Assembly (NCBI GenBank): GCA_021201665.1
Contig: JAJQEO010000079.1
Location: forward strand, 1-33,528
DNA length: 33,528 nt
Source of the DNA: Lachnospiraceae bacterium
GTDB taxonomy: Bacteria; Bacillota; Clostridia; Lachnospirales; Lachnospiraceae
Direction of reading: 5' to 3'
Position 1 is the first letter of the stretch; the number at the start of each line of letters is the position of its first letter. The position numbers and the translations under genes were made by a program. This document shows, piece by piece, positions 24,119-30,409 of the stretch. The notes below the pieces were generated by a model, which saw only the letters and a list, made by a program, of their open reading frames with translations, had not been told where the DNA came from and ran no database searches.

Positions 24119-25129
24119 ATGGAGGATAAGTCATTTGGATCAAAACTGAGGGCAGCCGGATCGTATCTTTACCGGGAAGGAACGGTTTACATCATCCTGG
24201 TTGTTCTGGTTATTTTCTTTTCCATTTTTAACTCAAGATTTTTATCTGCAAGAAATATTTATAACCTTGTCACACAGAGTACCTATATTGTGATTGCCGG
24301 TATGGGCATCTGCTTTGTCATGATCGGCGGAGGCATCGACCTTTCCGTCGGCTATCAGATGGCGGTGGTTGGCTGCGTGGCCGGTATTATTATGGTAGAA
24401 ACGAGCCTGCCCTGGTGGATTGTATGGCCGATCGGCATCGTGCTCGGCTTTCTGATGGGGACACTGAACGGACTGATCGCGTCAAAGCTGCGGCTGTTTC
24501 CGCTGATTGTTACCATTGCTACCAGCGAAGTATTTAAAGGAATTGCCTATACCATCACCTCTTCGAAATCCTATTCCGGCATGCCGGACGCATTCCGGGC
24601 CCTGTATAAGACAAAGGTGTTCGGGCTGCCGCTGGATGTCTATCTTGCGGTACTGGTAGTGGCGGTCACCTGGATAGTTCTGAATAAGACCCATTTTGGA
24701 CGGGATATTCTCGCGGTCGGCGGCAACAAGGAATGCGCGAGATTATCCGGAATCCGCGCGGATCTGATTCAGACACTTTGCTTTTCTCTTACCGGTGCAG
24801 TCTTTGCAATCGCGACATTGGACATGCTCTCTCAGCAGAACATGACCTCCGCTACGACCGGCCCCGGCACAGAGATTACCTGCCTGACGGCCGCAATCAT
24901 CGGCGGCATCAGCATGATGGGCGGGAAAGGCAATGTGATTGGCATGGTAGCTGGTATTTTTGTCATGCAGATGATCTCAAACGGCATGCAGCTGGCCGGT
25001 TGGGGAAGCTATACGCAATATACGGTCAAAGGAATTATTCTGCTTCTGGCCATCAGTTTCGATGCGATTAAGAGCAGACCGAAGGCGGTTGTGCGCGTAC
25101 ACAAGGATGAGGAAAAGAAAGAGGCCTGA
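24119..25129 (+). CDS. Sugar ABC transporter permease (RbsC/MglC type)
   Basis: This 336-aa membrane protein has about nine hydrophobic segments from residue 21 onward. It shows the family's characteristic stretches GGGIDLSVGYQMAV, LGFLMGTLNGLIASKLRLFPLIVTIAT and TGPGTEITCLTAAIIGGISMMGGKGNVIGMV. It would form the homodimeric channel for the double ATPase upstream. I choose ATG 24119 with AGGAGG about 10 bases upstream; ATG 24110 is too close to it. The last residues (VHKDEEKKEA) are a charged cytosolic tail. The operon ends here: a hairpin at 25178-25213 follows, and the next gene has its own promoter. Confidence 0.92.
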   Translation: MEDKSFGSKLRAAGSYLYREGTVYIILVVLVIFFSIFNSRFLSARNIYNLVTQSTYIVIAGMGICFVMIGGGIDLSVGYQMAVVGCVAGIIMVETSLPWWIVWPIGIVLGFLMGTLNGLIASKLRLFPLIVTIATSEVFKGIAYTITSSKSYSGMPDAFRALYKTKVFGLPLDVYLAVLVVAVTWIVLNKTHFGRDILAVGGNKECARLSGIRADLIQTLCFSLTGAVFAIATLDMLSQQNMTSATTGPGTEITCLTAAIIGGISMMGGKGNVIGMVAGIFVMQMISNGMQLAGWGSYTQYTVKGIILLLAISFDAIKSRPKAVVRVHKDEEKKEA

Positions 25130-25157
25130 AAAATAACCAGATTGACCAAAACAACTG

Positions 25158-25221
25158 ATTCCACTCTGGAATCGAAGCGGCAAAAAGTCGAATTGCTAAT
25201 TCGCTTTTTGCCGTTTATAAT
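25158..25221 (+). promoter_or_regulatory. LysR-type operator and promoter of the GPH symporter
   Basis: ATTC-CACTCTG-GAAT at 25158-25172 (within the longer palindrome GATTCC-ACTCT-GGAATC), 15 bases, TCGAATTGCT at 25188-25197 holding -35 TTGCTA (25193-25198), 17 bases, then perfect TATAAT at 25216-25221. Spacing is identical to the sites before 20829 and the esterase. Confidence 0.75.
25178..25213 (+). terminator. Terminator of the ABC operon overlapping the symporter promoter
   Basis: CGGCAAAAAG and CGAATT (25178-25187, 25189-25194) pair with AATTCG and CTTTTTGCCG (25198-25203, 25204-25213), with one bulged T and a 3-base loop, followed by TTT. The -35 element of the next promoter lies at the top of this stem-loop. 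Confidence 0.65.
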
Positions 25222-25295
25222 GTTATTGTAGACAAAAAGATGACCGGTAACGGTAAGCTGTATGTCATAAAAGACAAATGAAGGAGGTTTTACAA

Positions 25296-26657
25296 ATGAG
25301 TACAAACAAAAAAGTCCCATTGTGGCGGAAGACCCTGTATGGTCTCGGTACGGGCGGCGGCAATATTTTCAGCCAGATCGGTGCCGCGTTCCTGCTGAGC
25401 TATTATACGGATACTGCACTGATGGGCGCAGCGGCGATCGGCACCATGTTTGTGGTTTGCCGTGTATTTGACGGATTCAGTGACCTGCTGATGGGCATGG
25501 TCGTGGACAAGACAGATACGAAATGGGGCAAAGCCCGTCCGTGGCTGATTCTGTCCGGCCCGCTGACCTTTCTGGGGATTGTGCTGCTGATGCATGTTCC
25601 GGCAGGGGCAGCTGACGGCACGAAGCTGGTTTACGCGTATCTTACCTACATATTTATGTCCGTGATCGTCTACACGATTTTCGGTATCGCGAACACGGCC
25701 ATGCTTCCGCTGATGACGAGAGATCCGAAAGACAACACGATGCTGGCGACCTTCTCCGCAGTGGGAAACAACATCATCGGCCTCATCGCCGGCTCCGCGA
25801 TCACACCGCTGGTACTGGCTCTGGGCTGGCACTGGTCGAGCATTATCCTTGGCCTGATCGCCGGCGGCCTGATCCTGATTTCCGGTCTGTTTAACAAAGA
25901 AATGGATATGGAAGAAGGATCATCCCAGGCGAAGCCTGATGCCGGCCCGAAGCCGACCATCGGACAGCAGCTTCCATCTGTTTTGAAAAATAAGTATTTC
26001 TGGCTTCTGCTTCTCATCGGCGTATTCAGCCTGCTGATGAACGCGAATGCGATCGCGGCACAGACTTATTTCTGCAATGCGGTTCTGAATAACCCGATGT
26101 TTATGTCTACCCTGATCGCTGCAGGCCAGGCTCCTGGTATCATCATTCTGCTCCTGATGCCTGCGATCTCCAACAAGTGGTCGAAGCAGTTCTTCCTGGA
26201 GATCGGCGCAGTGCTTCTGATTATCGGTTTTGTAATCGCCGGCCTGGCCGGAACCAACACTACGATGATTATTATCGGCGTCATTATTCGTTCTCTGGGC
26301 GCCGGTCCGCTGCTGAGCGCGGTATTCGCTCTGGTGCCGGATGTGGTTGAGTACGGATACTGGAAATTTGGAATGCGTTCGGAAGGTCTGATCTCCTCGG
26401 CGCAGTCGATCGGTTCCAAGATCGGCATGGGCTTTGGCTCCGGTATGTGCGCGTGGATTCTGGCAGCGGCCGGTTATGACGCGACTCTGGAAACACAGAG
26501 CGAGGCTGCGATCAGCGCGATTCAGTTCAATTACACTTATATGGGCGCGATCTTTGGTGTTATCATTCTTGTCCTGGTTATTCTGACAAACGTAGAGAAG
26601 TATGCACCGGAATATCGTGAGGCAAACGCAAAGAAGGATGCGGCTCTGGCGAACTGA
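25296..26657 (+). CDS. GPH-family sugar:cation symporter
   Basis: This 453-aa protein has about 12 membrane segments and the hallmark of glycoside-pentoside-hexuronide symporters near the N-terminus: RVFDGFSDLLMGMVVDKTDTKWGKARPWLI (about 54-83). It would bring in a glycoside, pentoside or uronide with a cation. I start at ATG 25296 behind GGAGG; upstream codons lack a binding site. It has its own LysR-type promoter with the same operator as the ABC operon and the exported esterase, so two uptake systems respond to one signal. The 16 bases GGAGGTTTTACAAATG at its start also open the tannase-like gene at 28325, hinting at a duplicated leader. Substrate cannot be read from sequence. Confidence 0.9.
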   Translation: MSTNKKVPLWRKTLYGLGTGGGNIFSQIGAAFLLSYYTDTALMGAAAIGTMFVVCRVFDGFSDLLMGMVVDKTDTKWGKARPWLILSGPLTFLGIVLLMHVPAGAADGTKLVYAYLTYIFMSVIVYTIFGIANTAMLPLMTRDPKDNTMLATFSAVGNNIIGLIAGSAITPLVLALGWHWSSIILGLIAGGLILISGLFNKEMDMEEGSSQAKPDAGPKPTIGQQLPSVLKNKYFWLLLLIGVFSLLMNANAIAAQTYFCNAVLNNPMFMSTLIAAGQAPGIIILLLMPAISNKWSKQFFLEIGAVLLIIGFVIAGLAGTNTTMIIIGVIIRSLGAGPLLSAVFALVPDVVEYGYWKFGMRSEGLISSAQSIGSKIGMGFGSGMCAWILAAAGYDATLETQSEAAISAIQFNYTYMGAIFGVIILVLVILTNVEKYAPEYREANAKKDAALAN

Positions 26658-26719
26658 TTCCGGGAAAAAGAATCGTATATCATCAGGCAAAAAGAGTGAA
26701 AAGTAATTAAAACCCGATG

Positions 26720-26756
26720 CCGGGGCAGTGGAAGCGTTGGTTTTCGGCTGCCCCGG
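26720..26756 (+). terminator. Likely terminator after the symporter
   Basis: CCGGGGCAG (26720-26728) pairs perfectly with CTGCCCCGG (26748-26756), followed by a short T-containing stretch (TATT). The weak T run lowers confidence. Confidence 0.55.
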
Positions 26757-26818
26757 TATTATGATGCGCAGGGCTGCGTAAGGAGTTTTTCGGTTGGTGC
26801 CGGACGCAGCCCGCGTGG

Positions 26819-26897
26819 CGGATAGGGGAAGAGGACTCTCTCTATCCGATTGATACGCACGGCCGCTTATGGAATTATTCCGGCTATAGCCGGACAC
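26819..26897. repeat. Dispersed palindromic repeat between symporter and esterase
   Basis: The 36-bp module at 26819-26854 matches 19535-19570 at 33 of 36 positions. A hairpin module at 26868-26897 matches 19493-19522 but has stem CCGGC/GCCGG instead of GCGGC/GCCGC, a paired change that preserves the stem. Module order is reversed relative to the 19476 copy. The 388-bp gap holds this element, the terminator at 26720 and nothing else I can support. Confidence 0.6.
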
Positions 26898-27045
26898 GGT
26901 CGGCGCAGGAGTTGACAAGCTGCTTTCTGTTCGGTTGAAAATAAAGATTTTGGATTTCCCGGCTAAACGGAATACGCTTCTGAAAGGTTGTAAAACAGTA
27001 GCAGTATGCCGTTTTATGGGAGATCCGTGAAAGTGAGGCAAAAAA

Positions 27046-28008
27046 ATGAACGAAGAAAAGAAATCATTTGGCGTAGAGGATTATGACAGCCTGGAGGGTT
27101 CTCTTCGTTTCTCCGACGCGCCGGAAGAAGGACCCGGCGGCGGATTTGAAATGAAGATGGCGGATATCAGCTGGGTGAAACGGAAATATCTGGATATCCC
27201 GTACGCGGATCAGTCAAAGGCACAGTGCCTGGATTTATATTTGCCTGAAGAAGGGGAAGGCCCATTCCCGCTGGTGGTGCATCTTCATGGCGGCGGATTC
27301 GGCATGGGAGATAAACGTGACGATCATATGGATACTTACCTGAAGGGCTTGAGCCACGGTTATGCAATTGCTTCTGTAGAATACCGGCTCAGCGGTGAGG
27401 CAATTTTCCCGGCAGCGGTGCTGGACTGCAGAGAGGCGTTTCGCTTCCTGCGCAGGAATGCGGCGAAGTACTCGATTGACCCGAACCGCATCTGCGCCCT
27501 CGGCGGCAGCGCGGGTGGCAACCTGGCGGCGATCATGGGCATGAACATCCCGAACGGAGCGTTTCCGGGGGAGGAAGGACTGAGCTTTGACGGCGACTGT
27601 ACCGTACAGGCGGCGGTTGATCAGTTTGGCCCGATGGATTTTCGTCCGATGGATGATCAGGCGCGTGCGAACGGCGTGAGCTTTGCCGACCATGACACGC
27701 CGGAATCGGCGGAGAGCAGCTACATGGGCGGCGCATTGTCAGAACTCTCAGACGAGTGGCTGGCGAAAGCAAACCCGGCCACCTACATCAATGAAAAGAT
27801 GGCTCCGATGCTGGTGGAGCACGGCTGCATGGACCGCCTGGTACCCTTTATGCAGAGTGTGAATTTCGTAAACGAGATCTGCCAGAAGCTGGGAGCGGGC
27901 CGCGTGGAGTTTGTGCCGCTGCCGAACGCGGATCACGAGGATAAAGAATACTCCAGCGACTGGAACATGACGGTGCTCTGGGGCTGGCTCGATCAGCATC
28001 TGAAATGA
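27046..28008 (+). CDS. Cytosolic alpha/beta-hydrolase esterase
   Basis: This 320-aa enzyme is of the HSL/acetyl-esterase type without signal peptide: oxyanion motif HGGGF (81-85), nucleophile Ser155 in GGSAG, acid Asp263 (GCMDRLVP) and His297 (NADHED). It aligns over its length with the catalytic domain of the exported esterase at 17991, for example LDLYLPEEGEGPFPLVVHLHGGG against LDIYLPEGEGTFPVIVVVHGGG. The two are paralogs working on opposite sides of the membrane. The ribosome binding site GTGAGG is weak. It lies between the symporter and the tannase-like gene. Removing acyl groups from an imported sugar or glycoside is the natural role, but the substrate is inference. Confidence 0.88.
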   Translation: MNEEKKSFGVEDYDSLEGSLRFSDAPEEGPGGGFEMKMADISWVKRKYLDIPYADQSKAQCLDLYLPEEGEGPFPLVVHLHGGGFGMGDKRDDHMDTYLKGLSHGYAIASVEYRLSGEAIFPAAVLDCREAFRFLRRNAAKYSIDPNRICALGGSAGGNLAAIMGMNIPNGAFPGEEGLSFDGDCTVQAAVDQFGPMDFRPMDDQARANGVSFADHDTPESAESSYMGGALSELSDEWLAKANPATYINEKMAPMLVEHGCMDRLVPFMQSVNFVNEICQKLGAGRVEFVPLPNADHEDKEYSSDWNMTVLWGWLDQHLK

Positions 28009-28324
28009 TCGGTATCTAAAATGAAAAGACAAAAGGCAGCTGCCGGGTTTGCCACGCTGCATTTCAGAACGGGGCGTTCGGGAATGCTCACGTGAGGGAA
28101 ACTGCAAACGTGGATAAATAAAAGTCGGCTTAATAAGTGCATGGCAAAAAATGTGAGCCAGAATAAATGCATGAATCTTCACAAAAAATGACGTACACAA
28201 AGTTGGATGTCTGTTGTAAAATGAAAACAAAATCTGGTAATGCCAGAAAAGATTCGCGATGCTTTCAATAAAAAGCTTCAATCAAAGGTATTTCTGGACG
28301 ATAAAAATGACGGAGGTTTTACAA
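28009..28324. other. 316-bp intergenic region before the tannase-like gene
   Basis: No gene is seen. No ATTC-N7-GAAT operator and no well-spaced -35/-10 pair can be supported, so the tannase-like gene may be transcribed from upstream or from an activator-dependent promoter. Its end carries GGAGG (28312-28316), the ribosome binding site of the next gene. Confidence 0.45.
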
Positions 28325-30106
28325 ATGTCTGAATTAATTCCTGTTATTAACAAAACAATGGAACTGGCGGAGGCGCGGGATCAGTGGTTTTTCGATGAGA
28401 AATTCCAGTGCTGGTGCCTGGAGGATGTGCTTTATACTTTGAAGGCGACGACTCCAAAATTTCAGCGGCTCAGTATCTTTGTGCCGGCTCCCTACATGAA
28501 GGAGGGCGGCGTGATTGACCCGGAGGGCAGCATGAATGGCTTTACGGCTGCGACAGCTCCGGTGATTATGAATAACAACTCGGCGGGCTATATGCAGATG
28601 CCGCACATGTGGCTGGGCGGCCCGCGCTGCTTCGGTCCGCAGTACCTGGAGCGCGGCTTTGTCTATGTGACCTGCGGAAACCGCGGCCGTGAGTCGAAGG
28701 ACGCAGACGGAAAGCGCTGCGGAAAGATTCCGTCAAACCTGGTGGATTTAAAGATGGTGATCCGTTTCCTGCGCCACAACGCAGACGTGCTGCCGGGCGA
28801 TATGGAAAAGATTATTTCTGTCGGCTGGAGCGCTGGCGGCGCGATGTCGACCCTGCTTGGGGTGACCGGCAACAATCAGAATTATGATTCTTATCTGGAA
28901 GAATCCGGCGCGTTTATGGACGAGCGCGATGACGTCTATGCGTCGCAGATTTACTGCCCGATCATTGATCTGGAGCATGCGGATCTGGCCTATGAGTGGA
29001 TGTTCCATGCGGATAAAGAGAACGAGCCGTCCCCGGCTGGCCCTGCCGCTGTGATGACGCCGTTCCAGGATGCGCTTTCCGCGAAGCTCAGTGACAGCTA
29101 TATTCAGTATTTCAACGGCCTTGGCCTCAAAAATCCGGAAACCGGGGAGCCGATGGCTCTGAATGCTGACGGCAGGAGCGGCAGTGCCTACGATTATCTG
29201 ATGGCAAAAATCAATGATGCCGCGACGAAATTCCTGAAAAAGCTGGACGCAGGCGAGCTGCCGGAGAAGTATTCGCCAGAGGATTATATTAAAGGAAATT
29301 ATTCCTATGAGACGATGGCTCCTCATGGCGGAAAAGAAGATGATAAAGATGGCAAAGACGGCGAGCCGGATGATGTCGCATTGCTGCAGGGTCACGCCGG
29401 CCCGGGTGTGGCGCTGAATAAGCCGCCTGTAGGCGGACCGGAGGGCGGAATCCCGGGAGGAAAACCAATGGCGCCGCCGACACTTGGCGACATGCTCTCC
29501 CGCCCGCCGAAGGGCGTGCCGACACCGCCTCCGTTTGAGCCTGAGACGATTACTCTTCAGGGAAAGGATAAGAGCGGCTGGCTGTCATGGGATGGAGCGC
29601 AGGCAAAGGTCTCCGATCTGGACACCTATGTGCTGAATCACCGCCGCAGAATGAAACCGTGCACCTCCTTTGATATCCTCTCCTGCAAGAGCGGCGAAAA
29701 CGAGGTCTACGGAAAGCCTGATCAGCCGTCTGTTCATTTCAGCACGGATGTCGCGAAAGCGATTGAATCCCTGAAGGAGCAGTTCCCGGAGGAGTATGCG
29801 AAATACTATCCGGCCTATGTACTGGCAACCGGGGACAGCGCTCTGGCTGCCCAGAAATATCTGAATAACCCGCTGAATTTTATTGGCACGGCAGAAGAGT
29901 CTGACCAGGCGAAATACTACCGCGTGCGTGTCGGCGCGAGCGATGCGGATACCTCCTTTATCATCGGCATGACGCTGGCGCTAAAGCTGGCAAACGCCGG
30001 GAAGCCGGTGGACTACGCGCTTGTGTGGGATAAGCCGCACTGCGAGGCAGACTATCCGGGCGAGGTGTGCGACTGGATTGAAAGCATCTGCAGGGAATCA
30101 AAGTAA
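28325..30106 (+). CDS. Tannase-like (subtype B) alpha/beta hydrolase with Pro/Gly-rich insertion
   Basis: This 593-aa enzyme resembles bacterial tannases/feruloyl-esterase-like hydrolases. It has MNNNSAGYM (82-90), RGFVYVTCGNRGRES and the nucleophile elbow GWSAGG (Ser169). The C-terminal block GASDADTSF (Asp540 or 542) and VWDKPHCEADY (His572) completes the triad. There is no signal peptide, so it is cytosolic. Residues about 331-411 are a charged then Pro/Gly-rich low-complexity segment inside the lid region. Start ATG 28325 has GGAGG at 28312. Tannases split galloyl or related phenolic esters. Grouped with two esterases and two sugar importers, this suggests esters of sugars, but activity on aliphatic esters is equally possible. 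An earlier in-frame ATG lacks a binding site. Confidence 0.78.
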   Translation: MSELIPVINKTMELAEARDQWFFDEKFQCWCLEDVLYTLKATTPKFQRLSIFVPAPYMKEGGVIDPEGSMNGFTAATAPVIMNNNSAGYMQMPHMWLGGPRCFGPQYLERGFVYVTCGNRGRESKDADGKRCGKIPSNLVDLKMVIRFLRHNADVLPGDMEKIISVGWSAGGAMSTLLGVTGNNQNYDSYLEESGAFMDERDDVYASQIYCPIIDLEHADLAYEWMFHADKENEPSPAGPAAVMTPFQDALSAKLSDSYIQYFNGLGLKNPETGEPMALNADGRSGSAYDYLMAKINDAATKFLKKLDAGELPEKYSPEDYIKGNYSYETMAPHGGKEDDKDGKDGEPDDVALLQGHAGPGVALNKPPVGGPEGGIPGGKPMAPPTLGDMLSRPPKGVPTPPPFEPETITLQGKDKSGWLSWDGAQAKVSDLDTYVLNHRRRMKPCTSFDILSCKSGENEVYGKPDQPSVHFSTDVAKAIESLKEQFPEEYAKYYPAYVLATGDSALAAQKYLNNPLNFIGTAEESDQAKYYRVRVGASDADTSFIIGMTLALKLANAGKPVDYALVWDKPHCEADYPGEVCDWIESICRESK

Positions 30107-30112
30107 CGTGAC

Positions 30113-30156
30113 TTGCCGGAGGAAAACCACGCCTGCGGGCGGGCTTTTCCCGGCAA
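30113..30156 (+). terminator. Hairpin after the tannase-like gene
   Basis: TTGCCGG and GGAAAA (30113-30119, 30121-30126) pair with TTTTCC and CGGCAA (30145-30156), and the loop contains a second GC-rich stem. There is little T after it, so termination efficiency is unclear. Confidence 0.55.
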
Positions 30157-30261
30157 TTCAAAATATGGCGGTTTGCCGTCAGAATCCGGGACATTTGAGG
30201 GCATCACTTTCCTGTATATTTAAATTGAAGCGGAGTAGAGCACTGCGATGAAAAATGTATC

Positions 30262-30358
30262 GTAACTGTTCAGTATCTTCGCATAATTATGCCTTTACAT
30301 AATTGTGATTTCATATGTACTTAGCTGCAAGTGCGAAGCATTTGTCCTGAACAGTTAC
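30262..30358. repeat. 97-bp GTAACTGTTCAG inverted-repeat element
   Basis: GTAACTGTTCAG (30262-30273) and CTGAACAGTTAC (30347-30358) are perfect 12-bp terminal inverted repeats. A second pair, CTTCGCA near the left and TGCGAAG near the right, extends the symmetry. The inside holds the perfect palindrome GCATAATTATGC (30281-30292). Related arms occur at 11756-11843. It resembles a miniature inverted-repeat element without coding capacity and lies 52 bases before the GH65 start. Confidence 0.65.
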
Positions 30359-30409
30359 AACGTTTCATGCTGCATAAGTGCGCAGGCAGGCTTACAGGAG
30401 AAGAAAACG

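Noticed and set aside
26657..26673. Fourth LysR-type operator (ATTC…GAAT) after the symporter
   Set aside because: The half-sites are 9 bases apart, not 7, and no TYGAATTGCT follows.
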